Assembly (NCBI RefSeq): GCF_028623165.1
Contig: NZ_CP117768.1
Location: 1,488,001 to 1,552,000, forward strand
DNA from: Nostoc sp. UHCC 0926
Lineage (GTDB): Bacteria > Cyanobacteriota > Cyanobacteriia > Cyanobacteriales > Nostocaceae
DNA: 64,000 nt
Reading direction: 5' to 3'
Made by a program: the position numbers and the translations under genes. How positions within the stretch are numbered: position 1 is the first letter of the stretch; the number at the start of each line of letters is the position of its first letter. The notes below the pieces were generated by a model. The model had not been told where the DNA came from. It made no database searches and was given only the letters and a program-made list of their open reading frames with translations. Positions 17,612-26,670 of the stretch are shown here, piece by piece.

Positions 17612-18286
17612 CTACGCTAATGCTGTTATTTTCTCCAGCAAGCCCTGAAATAACCTTAAGCCATCGCTACCCCCTAGCATCGCGTCTGACGCCCTTTCAG
17701 GGTGCGGCATTATTCCCAACACATTGCCCTGACGATCGCAAATCCCGGCAATGTTGTTCAGTGAACCGTTAGGATTCTCCCCTTCATAGCGAAACACAAC
17801 TTGCCCGTGATCTTCAATTTCTGCGAGAGTGGCTTGATCAGCGTAGAATCGCCCCTCTCCGTGGGCAATGGGCAAAGTGATAACTTCACCATTGGTATAA
17901 GCTTGCGTCCATAAGAGATTAGTCCGCTCAACTTTCAAGGGAACGCGATCGCAAATAAAATGCAAATCCCGATTTCTAGTCAACACCCCTGGCAAAAGTC
18001 CAGCTTCAGTTAATACCTGAAAACCATTACAAATACCGAGGACAAACTTACCTTTTCGGGCGTGTTCCACAACCTGCTGCATCACAGGTGAAAACCGGGC
18101 GATCGCACCGCAGCGCAAATAATCTCCGTAACTAAAGCCACCAGGGATGATCACGACATCTAAATCAGCAATGTCCGTTTCTTGATGCCAAACCATGCGA
18201 GTCGGTTGTAAGAGCAAATCTCTGGTTACATAAGCAACATCGCGATCGCAATTAGAACCTGGAAAAACAACAACACCAAATTTCAT
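17612..18286 (-). CDS. purQ: Phosphoribosylformylglycinamidine synthase subunit PurQ
   Basis: The 224-residue class I glutamine amidotransferase supplies ammonia for conversion of FGAR to FGAM in purine synthesis, in complex with PurL and PurS. The sequence starts [16 protein letters not shown]. It has the nucleophile motif [10 protein letters not shown] and the terminal His/Glu catalytic part MPHPERASD. Length is full for the family. It is downstream of purS on the same strand, with 174 bp between them occupied by a G-rich dispersed repeat that looks inserted into the operon. Confidence 0.97.
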   Translation of the reverse strand: MKFGVVVFPGSNCDRDVAYVTRDLLLQPTRMVWHQETDIADLDVVIIPGGFSYGDYLRCGAIARFSPVMQQVVEHARKGKFVLGICNGFQVLTEAGLLPGVLTRNRDLHFICDRVPLKVERTNLLWTQAYTNGEVITLPIAHGEGRFYADQATLAEIEDHGQVVFRYEGENPNGSLNNIAGICDRQGNVLGIMPHPERASDAMLGGSDGLRLFQGLLEKITALA

Positions 18287-18300
18287 GATTAGTCAAGAGA

Positions 18301-18460
18301 GTGGGGAGTAGGGGAGCAGGGGGAGCAGGGAGCAGGGAGCAGGGGAGCAGGGGAGCAGAGAGTGGAGGGAAAGAGAGGAAAGAGGTAATTTTAATTCTCC
18401 CCCTGCCCCCAGCAAGAACTGCCCCTCTGCATCTTGTGCCCAATGCCCCATGCCCAATCC
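18301..18460. repeat. G-rich dispersed element (GGGGAGCAGGGGAGCAG...CCCATGCCCAATCCC)
   Basis: Tandem GGGAGCAGG-like words are followed by a C-rich arm containing CCCCATGCCCAATCCC. Related copies occur in the window at 48349-48425 (inside hpnB) and, weaker, at 50729-50822 and 54329-54358. The two G- and C-rich arms can pair. Here it separates purS from purQ. Confidence 0.7.
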
Positions 18461-18739
18461 CTAAAATACCCCAGTCTGTGTTTCGACCTCAATCAAATCA
18501 AAGCGGTAATTTTCAATTACGGGATTTGCTAGCATTTGGTCACAAATGCGATCAAGGTCTTGACGGGCTTTCTTTTCATCAGTCGAGGTGATGGTGAGTT
18601 CAATGTACTTGCCAATCCGCACCTGGTCAACGTTCTCGTATCCCAGTTGCTTAAGACCGGATTGTACAGCCACACCAGCGGGGTCTAATACTGAAGGACG
18701 AAGCGTCACGAAAATTTTGGCTAAATACTTGGTTTGCAC
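18461..18739 (-). CDS. purS: Phosphoribosylformylglycinamidine synthase subunit PurS
   Basis: The 92-residue small subunit forms the PurLQS complex of purine synthesis. It shows YLAKIFVTLRPSVLDPAGVAV and LGYENVDQVRIGKYIEL, the conserved core of PurS, and the usual ending with QMLANPVIENY. Length is normal. The gene precedes purQ on the minus strand and diverges from the Fur-family gene across a 144-bp intergenic region. Confidence 0.96.
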   Translation of the reverse strand: MQTKYLAKIFVTLRPSVLDPAGVAVQSGLKQLGYENVDQVRIGKYIELTITSTDEKKARQDLDRICDQMLANPVIENYRFDLIEVETQTGVF

Positions 18740-18883
18740 GGGCTTTTGCTGAATGCTGCGATCGCTATACTATAACTTTCTGTTCCAACTGAGTGAAAAT
18801 AAGATTACGAAGCGGTTAAAGTTAATTGATCAATTAGCCCATCTAACAGCTTCAACTACAGTGGCATATTTAAATAATTGTCT

Positions 18884-19288
18884 ATGAGAGCCATACGCAC
18901 CCGCAGTCAAGAGCGTATTTTCAACCTACTGAAAACCATCAAAAAAGGCATTTCTGCCCAGGATATTTACGTAGAACTACGTAACACAAATCAGAGTATG
19001 GGTTTAGCGACAGTTTACCGCTCCCTAGAAGCCTTAAAACTCGAAGGCATGGTACAAGTGCGGAATTTGGCTAACGGTGAAGCCCTCTACAGCCTAGCGC
19101 AGCAAGACAAACACCACCTTACTTGCTTGCAATGCGGTGTCTCAATTCCGATTAATCAATGCCCCGTTCATGACCTAGAAGACCAGTTAGAATCCAGCCA
19201 TAAGTTTAAAGTTTTTTACCACACCCTAGAGTTTTTTGGGTTGTGCAGTCAATGCCAGGTAAATCAAGCTCCTGCGATTGGTCAATAG
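18884..19288 (+). CDS. zur: Fur-family metalloregulator, probably Zur (FurB)
   Basis: About 134 residues from ATG 18884; a TTG two codons earlier is less likely. It has the Fur winged helix (ISAQDIYVELR, GLATVYRSLEALKLEGMVQV). The dimerisation domain has HHLTCLQCG, with the first structural CxxC, and a C-terminal CSQCQ, the second CxxC, plus His residues for metal sensing. The short N-terminus and overall sequence resemble, from memory, Anabaena FurB/Zur rather than FurA or PerR, so zinc-responsive repression is the best guess. A canonical Zur box (TGATAATnATTATCA) was not found upstream. The assignment to Zur is inference; membership of Fur is firm. Confidence 0.8.
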   Translation: MRAIRTRSQERIFNLLKTIKKGISAQDIYVELRNTNQSMGLATVYRSLEALKLEGMVQVRNLANGEALYSLAQQDKHHLTCLQCGVSIPINQCPVHDLEDQLESSHKFKVFYHTLEFFGLCSQCQVNQAPAIGQ

Positions 19289-19326
19289 TTATACCAATTC
19301 TATGTGATGTTGCACTTGATTTTCCC

Positions 19327-19373
19327 ACAGACTAAAGTCTGGGGATACCAGAACAAAGCCTGCTTAAGCAGGC
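19327..19373. terminator. Twin short hairpins after the Fur gene
   Basis: CCACAGACTAAAGTCTGGGG and then AGCCTGCTTAAGCAGGCT (19356-19373, a perfect palindrome) lie between the convergent Fur and Uma2 genes. They resemble common cyanobacterial 3'-UTR repeats and could act as a weak bidirectional terminator. Confidence 0.45.
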
Positions 19374-19423
19374 TAATTATGTGCATTTTCATAAATAAAT
19401 GGTATCAGTTAGTTGAACTTTTT

Positions 19424-19993
19424 TTAAACAAAACTCAACCAACTAAATACATCTGCAACTGTTAATTGCCAATTTTCCAAAACACTCAAAACGGGTAAAA
19501 TATCTTGCTTTTCTTTTAATTCTGGTAATTTATTGGGTTCAAAAATCATGATTGACTCATCATCAGAATCGAGTAACCAACCTAGTTTTGCTCCATTTTG
19601 AATAGAAAATGTAATTTTGCGGATAACTCGGTTTGGTGATTGTTCTGGTGAGAGAATTTCAATTATCCAATCTGGGGGAATCTCAAATTTATTTGTAATT
19701 CTTCCATTAGGAAGTAATGGAATTCTTTGCCATTCAAAAACTGCAATATCTGGTACTATTGAACGACCTTCAAATGTACAGCGTAATTCAGGAAAGGCAT
19801 AAGCAATTTTTTGCGGTTTAGCAATCTCATTAATAGCTGTGACTAAACTGCTTTGTAACGTACTGTGTTCTCCTTGTGGCATAGGTTTTTGGGAAATTTC
19901 TCCATTAAAATACTCGCTTGCTGGTTTGGTACTTGGTAGTTTTAAGAACTCTTCTATACTTAATTCTGTGGTTGGCTGAATAGATAATGTCAT
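19424..19993 (-). CDS. Uma2 family (DUF820) PD-(D/E)XK endonuclease-like protein
   Basis: The 189-residue protein is a member of the large cyanobacterial Uma2 family. Seen are SIEEFLKLPSTKPASEYFNGEI, the VPDIAVFEW acidic strand and PPDWIIEILSPEQSPNRVIRKI, which form the PD-(D/E)XK-like core, and then GAKLGWLLDSDDESIMIFEP. Family members are expanded in filamentous cyanobacteria and their substrates are unknown. The gene stands alone, convergent with the Fur gene. Confidence 0.88.
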   Translation of the reverse strand: MTLSIQPTTELSIEEFLKLPSTKPASEYFNGEISQKPMPQGEHSTLQSSLVTAINEIAKPQKIAYAFPELRCTFEGRSIVPDIAVFEWQRIPLLPNGRITNKFEIPPDWIIEILSPEQSPNRVIRKITFSIQNGAKLGWLLDSDDESIMIFEPNKLPELKEKQDILPVLSVLENWQLTVADVFSWLSFV

Positions 19994-20156
19994 AATTTAC
20001 AACTTATCAAAACTTGATTATTCCATCACTAGAAGAATGCGACAATTAGTGCGTAGGCGTAGCCCGTCGTAGACATCGCATTCCCCTGACTAGACATTGT
20101 AATTTTATCTAATGGGTTAGATAAAATATAAGGCGATCGCACAACGACAGGATATT

Positions 20157-20285
20157 TTAAGAAGCATCTAAAATTGCATCAGCTTGTTCTTGTTCGTAAA
20201 TAACAGTATCAATTTCGTGAGGGAATGCTTCAGCATAAAGCCATGCTGTTACCAACTCAGCTGCGCTAAGTTGAGGCTTGCTCGG
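20157..20285 (-). pseudogene. C-terminal fragment of a DUF433-like antitoxin gene
   Basis: The minus-strand frame from a stop at 20285 down to TAA at 20157-20159 encodes about 42 residues, including KPQLSAAELVTAWLYAEAF and HEIDTVIYEQEQAD. This resembles the C-terminal helices of DUF433 proteins, which commonly act as antitoxins. The N-terminal part is missing; the frame breaks just where the GC-rich oxidoreductase region begins. The family call is tentative, but the coding character and truncation are clear. Confidence 0.45.
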
Positions 20286-20310
20286 CTATAAGCACCAAGA
20301 GGATAGCACT

Positions 20311-21402
20311 ATGACAAAACCTTTACGTATCGGAATCATCGGTGCTAGCGCTAATCGCGGCTGGGCGAAGGAGTCGCACGTCCCCGCAGTTCAAAAGCTT
20401 GCAGGATTGGAGCTCGCGGCTGTCGCCACCCACAGCCAGGAGACAGCCGACGCGGCCGCCAAAGCCTTCGGTACCAAATCAGCCTATGGCAACGCAGCAG
20501 ACCTGATCCGAGATCCTGACGTTGACCTCGTGGCGGTTTGCGTCAACGTGCCCGACCATCGCGATCTGGTGTTAGGCGCTCTGGCGGCGGGCAAGCACAT
20601 CTACTGCGAGTGGCCGCTAGGCCGCAACATCACCGAGACCGAGGAAATTGCGGCAGCCGCCCACACCGCAGGAGTCCACACGGCAATCGGTCTTCAGACG
20701 CGGATGAACCCCGCCGCGCATCGCGCACGCGATCTGGTCGCGTCCGGTGCGATCGGGCGTTTGCTCAGCGCGCGGGTCTACTCTGGCACTGTCGCTTTCG
20801 GGCCGAGAGTGGCGACGGCGGATTCCTATCTGGAGAACGCTGAGAACGGCGCCACCCTCGTGACTATCCACGGGGGTCATGCACTTGATCTCGCCATCAC
20901 GGTGCTGGGTCCACTAGACGACGTGGCTGCGTTGACCACAATTCAGTACCCCGAAATCCAGACTGGTGACGAGGCGGTGCGGCAGGCACGATCAAGCCCC
21001 GACCACCTTCTCGTGCAGGCGCGCCTCGCCGATGGTGGGGCGCTGTCGATCGAAGTGGCTGGGGGTCGCCCCCCTGAGGCGCCGTTTCGCCTGGAAGTAG
21101 TTGGGGAAGAGGGCGTCCTCGCGCTGCACGGCGGTGCGCCAAGGGGTTTCCAGTCGGGACGGCTGCGCCTTTGGCTTAACGGCGAGCCTCAGCATGTGGA
21201 CGACGGCGAGACCGGATTGATGCCGGACACAGCCGCCAACGTCGCGGGATTATACGCAGTCCTTCGCGATGACATCGCTCTGGGAACCTCGACCGCTCCC
21301 GACTTTACTCATGCAGTTCGCGTGGCGCGGCTGGTTGACGACGTGTTGTTGTCGGCACGGACAGGAACTCGGAGGTCGGCAGCGGACTGGCCATTGCAGT
21401 AG
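20311..21402 (+). CDS. Gfo/Idh/MocA-family oxidoreductase, GC-rich and probably acquired
   Basis: The 363-residue protein starts at ATG 20311 after a GAGGATAG ribosome-binding region. It has an N-terminal Rossmann fold (RIGIIGASANRGW), then the typical VDLVAVCVNVPDHRDLVLGA and GKHIYCEWPLGRN, where E and P mark the EKP-like motif. The C-terminal half is the alpha/beta substrate domain. Members oxidise or reduce sugars, inositols and related cyclic alcohols with NAD(P). Base composition and codon use (GCG, CGC, GTC rich) contrast sharply with all neighbours and HIP1 sites are almost absent. This supports recent transfer from a GC-rich donor. The substrate is unknown. Confidence 0.88.
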   Translation: MTKPLRIGIIGASANRGWAKESHVPAVQKLAGLELAAVATHSQETADAAAKAFGTKSAYGNAADLIRDPDVDLVAVCVNVPDHRDLVLGALAAGKHIYCEWPLGRNITETEEIAAAAHTAGVHTAIGLQTRMNPAAHRARDLVASGAIGRLLSARVYSGTVAFGPRVATADSYLENAENGATLVTIHGGHALDLAITVLGPLDDVAALTTIQYPEIQTGDEAVRQARSSPDHLLVQARLADGGALSIEVAGGRPPEAPFRLEVVGEEGVLALHGGAPRGFQSGRLRLWLNGEPQHVDDGETGLMPDTAANVAGLYAVLRDDIALGTSTAPDFTHAVRVARLVDDVLLSARTGTRRSAADWPLQ

Positions 21403-21480
21403 TGAGGACTCCACAATTACCAGAAGTGCGTTAGCGCGAGCTTACCGTAAGGTATCGCCTAAAATTTATCCCGATCTTTT

Positions 21481-21527
21481 TAAGATACAAGGTTGGGTTG
21501 AGGAACGAAACCCAACCTTGTATCTTA
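21481..21527. terminator. Strong hairpin, 19-bp arms
   Basis: TAAGATACAAGGTTGGGTT pairs perfectly with its complement (21509-21527) around a 9-base loop. It lies between the convergent oxidoreductase and stomatin-like genes and can serve as a terminator, or be a short palindromic repeat. Confidence 0.55.
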
Positions 21528-21675
21528 GAAATAGTAGTAGACCGTCCCAACCTTGGTCATAATAGACCGCTTTGTAGCACGAGTCACTAGATTATCGATT
21601 TGGTTGCCAGCCAAATTTATTCCACAATCGCATAGACTCCACTATTTTCTATTTGGTAAGAGTAATAGAAGAGGG

Positions 21676-22680
21676 TTAACTAGGGCGGTTGTTCACTCCT
21701 GGGATTTGCTGAGTAAACAACGGGTTAGAGTCAACCTGACCATCTGAGATAACCGATCGCATACCCTCAAAAGCAGCAGGGATTGTGCGCGGATCTATAA
21801 ACAAAACCTTGCTGCTATCGCTTCTACCAATTGTCGCGCCCATATCTAGATAGCCCAAGGCAAACAGAACTTCCACCGCTTTATTCGCATTGGGGTTAGT
21901 CTGGATTTTTTGGGCAATAATTTCTGCCGACTCTGCGATCGCCTGTGCTTTTAGAACCTGCTGCTGACGTTCAGCTTGAGCTTTCAGAACGATCGCCTTT
22001 TGTTCAGCTTCTGCTTGCAGAATTGTCGATTTTTGACGAGCTTCGGCATCCAAGATTTGCGCCTCAGCTTTACCTCTGGCACTATTGACGGCAGCTTCGC
22101 GTTCCCCCTCAGAAGTTAAAATTGCTGCCCGTTTGCGTCGTTCTGCGGACATTTGCAATTCCATTGATTCTCGCACTGCCTGAGACGGAATAATATCTCG
22201 CAGTTCTACCCGTGTCACTTTCACACCCCAAGGATCGGTAGCAACGTCCAAATCCCGTAACAAAAGTTCACTGATGTGGGAACGAGCAGTAAAGGTTTGA
22301 TCCAACTCCAGTTGCCCCATTTCGGCGCGAATTTGAGTCAGCACCATGTTTACCATTGCCGACTGGAGATTTTCTACCTTATACCAGGCTTTTTCCATAT
22401 CCACGATGCGCCAGTAAAACACTGCATCCACCTCAATACCAACGTTGTCACGGGTGATGCACTGTTGGGGAGGAATATCTAAGACTTTTTCGCGGATAGT
22501 TCCTTGGTAAACAATTCTATCTACAAAAGGAATGACAAAGTTTAGTCCTGGTTCCAGTTTTTTGTTATAACTACCCAATCTTTCCACCAAAGCTTCATTG
22601 CCCTGATTGACGACTTTCACAGATCCCGCTACGGCAGAACCACCAAGGGCTAAAAAGACTAGCAAAAAAAACTGTTCCAT
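21676..22680 (-). CDS. SPFH/Band 7 (stomatin-like, QmcA-type) membrane protein
   Basis: The 334-residue protein has one N-terminal membrane segment ([20 protein letters not shown]). The SPFH domain follows ([24 protein letters not shown] ... [25 protein letters not shown]), then a long Ala/Glu/Gln-rich coiled coil (about 190-270). These proteins oligomerise in the membrane and are thought to organise lipid microdomains and support protease or transport complexes. The upstream minus-strand gene encodes an NfeD-like protein, the standard partner, 94 bp away. The stomatin-NfeD pairing supports an operon. Confidence 0.93.
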   Translation of the reverse strand: MEQFFLLVFLALGGSAVAGSVKVVNQGNEALVERLGSYNKKLEPGLNFVIPFVDRIVYQGTIREKVLDIPPQQCITRDNVGIEVDAVFYWRIVDMEKAWYKVENLQSAMVNMVLTQIRAEMGQLELDQTFTARSHISELLLRDLDVATDPWGVKVTRVELRDIIPSQAVRESMELQMSAERRKRAAILTSEGEREAAVNSARGKAEAQILDAEARQKSTILQAEAEQKAIVLKAQAERQQQVLKAQAIAESAEIIAQKIQTNPNANKAVEVLFALGYLDMGATIGRSDSSKVLFIDPRTIPAAFEGMRSVISDGQVDSNPLFTQQIPGVNNRPS

Positions 22681-22774
22681 TGTGAATCTCCTAATTTTTA
22701 AGTATTAAATGTCAAAAATAAGGGAGTGCGAGATGGGGATATAAGGGGAATAACCAATGCCCAATACCCAATAA

Positions 22775-23209
22775 CTAAGAATTCAACAAATTTTCTGGTA
22801 TCACAATCAAAGTAGTACCTTCTCTCCTGACCACATAAACTCTTTGATTGGGTGGTACGGTGAATTTGTCATCGTCACATCGTGCTTGCCAAGAATTTCC
22901 CTCATACAGTACCCGCCCTGTTTTCCCAGGCGGAATTTCTGTTAAGGTTTCAGCTATAACTGCATCCCGAATTTTAGATTTGCGTTGTCGCGGTTGCAAA
23001 AACCGACGCGAAAGCAAAACCAGTGTGGTGGAAAGCAACAGCCAAACTACAACTTGCAACCATACACTTCCCAAACCCACTCCAGACAGTAGCGCCACCA
23101 CAAAAGCGCTAATTCCCATCATGAAGGCGACAAACGCCGATGGTAAGAACAATTCCATTAAACACAGAACTGCTCCTGCCAGAAGCCAGATTAAGGTAAA
23201 ACTTGGCAT
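22775..23209 (-). CDS. NfeD-like membrane protein
   Basis: The 144-residue protein has three or four N-terminal hydrophobic helices (LIWLLAGAVLCLMELFLPSAFVAFMMGISAFVVALL). A C-terminal OB-fold domain follows with GKTGRVLYEGNSWQARCDD, the core NfeD motif. It lacks the ClpP-like protease domain of long NfeD proteins, so it is the short form. It pairs with the downstream stomatin-like gene, and the two likely act together in membrane organisation. Confidence 0.92.
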   Translation of the reverse strand: MPSFTLIWLLAGAVLCLMELFLPSAFVAFMMGISAFVVALLSGVGLGSVWLQVVVWLLLSTTLVLLSRRFLQPRQRKSKIRDAVIAETLTEIPPGKTGRVLYEGNSWQARCDDDKFTVPPNQRVYVVRREGTTLIVIPENLLNS

Positions 23210-23442
23210 AGCGCCATCCTAAACTTTACATTGACGTAAATGCATTTATACGATTAGATACACCCAGACGTAAGTTATTTACAGAAAGCAAAACTTGGTC
23301 TTTTTACCAATAATTTTGATTGATTTCAGTAACAAGGTGTAGCTAGCGGTACACGAATCCAGTCTATTCTAGCCTTCAAGTCATTGCCAGCTTAATGTAA
23401 TCGAAATTCATGAGTTGATTGGTTTTTTTAATTTATACCTTT

Positions 23443-25485
23443 ATGATTTCTACTCAACTGATAATTTATTGTATAAATCCAGCCTGTAATAGCCCGATTA
23501 ATCCTATGGGAGATAGTGTTTGTGCCAGCTGCCAAACTCCCTTAGTTCACCGCTATCTTTGGGCTACTGGCTCATTGTCTGCTCAAATTCCACCAGGCAC
23601 AAAGGTAGCAGATAGATACGAAGTAATTAGTCCTCAGATTTGGCTGGATACTCAACCGGGACTTTCGCCAGATGCACCTGAAGAATTGCCAAAGGAAGTA
23701 ATTCCTTATCTACGATTATATCAAGAACGGTTACACCTGCCTCAGGCTTATGGGTTTGCTAGTTACCTTGAGGGAGATACAAGTGATATCCTGTTATTGG
23801 AAAATGTGCCAATAAATGAGAGCGGAAATATCTATCCAACTATTGTTGAGGCATGGGAGCAAGCAACGGCAGTACGACAAGTTTATTGGCTGTGGCAAAT
23901 TCTCCAACTTTGGACACCTTTATCAGAATTGGGACTTAGCGGCAGTTTACTGGTAGTAGACAACTTGAGAGTCCAAGGTTGGTGTGTGCGGCTATTGGAA
24001 CTCTACCAAACACCAGCAGATGAGAAGCTGAGTTTACAGAATCTGGGGCAGTGTTGGCAGTTTTGGGTAGCGTCTGCAAAGGCATCAGTAGCCAAAGGGT
24101 TACAGAACATAGTCCAGCAGATGTGTGAAACTGAGGTTGAGTTAGAGGCTATTAATATTCAACTCAATAATTTACTACTAGCATCGGCGGCAGAATTGCC
24201 ATTAGTCTTGAAGGTGGCAGGCTCTACAGATATTGGCCCATTGATGGCGCAAAATGAAGACGCTTGCTACCCCAATACTTTGAGTGACTTAGATGAACCT
24301 TTATTGCCCCAGTTGTCGATTGTTTGCGATGGCATTGGCGGACACGAAGGCGGCGAGGTTGCCAGTAAGTTGGCAGTGCAGTCTGTAAAGTTGCAAATTC
24401 GCGCCTTACTAACGGAGGTAACAGAACAAACTGTACTTGTACCACCAGAGTTGTTGCAGGAACAATTAGAAGCAAGCTTACGGGTAATAAATAATGTGAT
24501 TTGTGCCCGCAATAACGAACAAAAACGCCAAGGCAGAGAACGCATGGCTACAACCATAGTAATGGCGTTGCAAGTTCCGCAACGAGTGCAGACGAGTACT
24601 GGGTGGCAATCAAATAATACCCATGAACTTTACTTAGCTAATGTTGGCGATAGCCGTGCCTATTGGATTACTCGCAATTATTGTCAGCTACTGACAGTAG
24701 ATGATGATGTCACAACGCGGGAAGTCCGCTTTGCTAAAAGCTTGTATCGAAAGGCACTTCTTAGACCAGATGCTAGTGCCCTAACTCAAGCATTGGGGGC
24801 AAGAGATGCAGAATCTTTACGTCTCAAGGTTCAGCGATTCATTGTGGAAGAAGATGGCATCTTGCTACTGTGTTCTGATGGTTTAAGTGATAATAACTGC
24901 GTAGAACAATCTTGGCAGGATTATGCTAAACCCGTGTTAACTGGTCAACTGACAGTTGAAGATGCTGTTCGCAACTGGATTAACCTAGCAAACGAAAAAA
25001 ATGGGCGTGATAATACGTCGGTTGTTCTTACTTATTGCCGTGTTTCCCCAGAATACTTAGTACCTGTGACTCCGGCGTTGCCAGAAGAGATTATAGAAGC
25101 AGAAATACAAGAAGAACTACAAGAACCAATTTCCTTCACAGAAAGTTCGCGATCGCTGCTAGATTTGGATCTAGATTTGGATCTTCCAGAAGAACCACTT
25201 ATAACCCCAGAAAGTTCGCGATCGCTGCTAGATTTGGATCTAGATTTGGATCTAGATTTGGATCTTTCAGAAGAACCACTTATAACTCCAGAAATTCCCC
25301 CAACGTTAATTACAAAACCTAATCGGGGTAAACGCTTGGTAATGCTAGGGGGGGTGTTGGCGTTGCTTGTGGGGGGTACAAGTCTGGGATTATTTGCCTG
25401 GTGGCAATTTAATCCTCAAGGATTCCAGCAAATGTGTCGGCAACTTCCCCAAAGAGGGCAGCAACTTTGTCCGCCTGGGAAGTAG
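23443..25485 (+). CDS. PP2C-type Ser/Thr protein phosphatase with zinc ribbon, Asp-Leu repeats and C-terminal anchor
   Basis: About 680 residues from ATG 23443; the upstream TTG adds eight residues of doubtful value. A four-cysteine zinc-ribbon-like start (CINPACNS...CASCQTPL) is followed by a degenerate kinase-like or unknown region of about 200 residues. The PP2C catalytic domain has DNEDACYP-like residues, CDGIGGHEGGEVAS, ANVGDSRAYW, LLCSDGLSDN and GRDNTSVVL, covering the metal-binding aspartates. A linker then carries two copies of SSRSLLDLDLDL...EEPLITPE built from a 12-bp GATTTGGATCTA repeat. A final transmembrane helix (LVMLGGVLALLVGGTSLGLF) leaves a short outer tail. It probably reverses Ser/Thr phosphorylation at the membrane. 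Confidence 0.92.
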   Translation: MISTQLIIYCINPACNSPINPMGDSVCASCQTPLVHRYLWATGSLSAQIPPGTKVADRYEVISPQIWLDTQPGLSPDAPEELPKEVIPYLRLYQERLHLPQAYGFASYLEGDTSDILLLENVPINESGNIYPTIVEAWEQATAVRQVYWLWQILQLWTPLSELGLSGSLLVVDNLRVQGWCVRLLELYQTPADEKLSLQNLGQCWQFWVASAKASVAKGLQNIVQQMCETEVELEAINIQLNNLLLASAAELPLVLKVAGSTDIGPLMAQNEDACYPNTLSDLDEPLLPQLSIVCDGIGGHEGGEVASKLAVQSVKLQIRALLTEVTEQTVLVPPELLQEQLEASLRVINNVICARNNEQKRQGRERMATTIVMALQVPQRVQTSTGWQSNNTHELYLANVGDSRAYWITRNYCQLLTVDDDVTTREVRFAKSLYRKALLRPDASALTQALGARDAESLRLKVQRFIVEEDGILLLCSDGLSDNNCVEQSWQDYAKPVLTGQLTVEDAVRNWINLANEKNGRDNTSVVLTYCRVSPEYLVPVTPALPEEIIEAEIQEELQEPISFTESSRSLLDLDLDLDLPEEPLITPESSRSLLDLDLDLDLDLDLSEEPLITPEIPPTLITKPNRGKRLVMLGGVLALLVGGTSLGLFAWWQFNPQGFQQMCRQLPQRGQQLCPPGK

Positions 25486-25599
25486 CGAATAGGACTCCAA
25501 CTCAACACTCAGCACTCCACTTCACTACTCACCGTTGAAAATTACTGATGTGAAAAGACAAATAGTCTGGAGCCAAGAATATATATTGCCAACGTGAAC

Positions 25600-26670
25600 A
25601 TGAAAAACTTGCAAGTTGTGGATAAAGGGTTTTCATCCGTCCCGATTATTGATATCAGCGCCTTGATTTCTGGAAAAGGCAATCTCTGGCGAGAAGCTGC
25701 TTCTCTAGGAGACGCTGCGCGAATGCATCTACGCTATTCCGTCGCATCTCAAATCAAACAAGCGTGTCAAGAATCGGGATTTTTCTATATTATCGGACAT
25801 GGTGTAGACGAAAGTTTGCAGCAGCGACTTGAAGAACTCAGCCGCCAGTTTTTCGCCCAGGATTTGGAAACTAAACTTAAAATCCGCATGGCTTTGGCAG
25901 GTATTGCATGGCGAGGTTATTTCCCCGTTGGTGGCGAACTGACATCCGGTAAACCCGACTTGAAAGAAGGTATTTACTTTGGCGCTGAACTAGGAGAGGA
26001 ACACCCACTAGTGCAAGCTGGTACTCCTATGCATGGTTCCAACCTCTTCCCCGCCAACATCCCCCAATTTGGCGAAACAGTGCTTGAATATATGGAGGCG
26101 ATGACAAACTTGGGACACACTCTGATGATTAGTATAGCCCTGAGTTTGGGATTGGAAGAATCCTACTTTGCTGACCGTTACACCTCAGATCCCCTAGTGC
26201 TGTTTCGCATCTTCAACTATCCTCCTCATTTATCACCGTCAGCTGGTGAACCGATATGGGGCGTTGGCGAACATACTGATTATGGCGTTCTGACCATTCT
26301 CAAGCAGGACGACTCAGGCGGATTAGAGATTAAATCCAAGTCAAGTTGGGTTGCTGCGCCTCCCGTTCCTGGTTCCTTTGTCTGCAACATCGGCGATATG
26401 CTAGAGAAGATGACGGGAGGTTTGTATCGTTCTACACCTCATCGTGTGCAAAATCAGTCCCAAAATCATCGTCTTTCGTTCCCCTTCTTTTTCGATCCCA
26501 ATTTCGATGTGGAAGTGAAGCCGATTCAATTAGATAAAATAGTAGCGAATAATGATGCAAGCGATCGCTGGGATAAAGCTAACGTTCATGATTTTTGCGG
26601 AACTTATGGTGATTATGTGTTGAGTAAGGTGTCTAAGGTTTTTCCAGAGTTGCGGCGATCGTTATTATAG
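25600..26670 (+). CDS. 2-oxoglutarate/Fe(II) oxygenase of the isopenicillin N synthase family
   Basis: About 356 residues from ATG 25600 (GTG 25594 is two codons earlier). The N-terminal DIOX_N part has VPIIDISALISG and QACQESGFFYIIGHGVDE. The catalytic barrel has the Fe ligands in EHTDYGVLTILKQDD (His, Asp) and RSTPHRV (His), with the 2OG/substrate Arg in HRLSFPFF. Residues about 31-46 (WREAASLGDAARMHLR) come from a dispersed Nostoc repeat at 25700-25722 that is read in frame and lengthens the segment between the first strand and first helix. The active site is untouched, so activity may be kept. The substrate is unknown; the family oxidises small molecules. Confidence 0.92.
   Translation: MKNLQVVDKGFSSVPIIDISALISGKGNLWREAASLGDAARMHLRYSVASQIKQACQESGFFYIIGHGVDESLQQRLEELSRQFFAQDLETKLKIRMALAGIAWRGYFPVGGELTSGKPDLKEGIYFGAELGEEHPLVQAGTPMHGSNLFPANIPQFGETVLEYMEAMTNLGHTLMISIALSLGLEESYFADRYTSDPLVLFRIFNYPPHLSPSAGEPIWGVGEHTDYGVLTILKQDDSGGLEIKSKSSWVAAPPVPGSFVCNIGDMLEKMTGGLYRSTPHRVQNQSQNHRLSFPFFFDPNFDVEVKPIQLDKIVANNDASDRWDKANVHDFCGTYGDYVLSKVSKVFPELRRSLL
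25700..25722 (+). repeat. Dispersed repeat inside the 2OG oxygenase gene
   Basis: CTTCTCTAGGAGACGCTGCG plus three further bases matches the intergenic copy at 41586-41608 (CTTCTCTACGAGACGCTATG...) at all but three positions. It is translated in frame. Confidence 0.7.

Noticed and set aside
20538..21195. Several long frames on both strands within the GC-rich oxidoreductase
   Set aside because: High GC lowers stop frequency. These are shadows of the Gfo/Idh/MocA gene, which has clear motifs.
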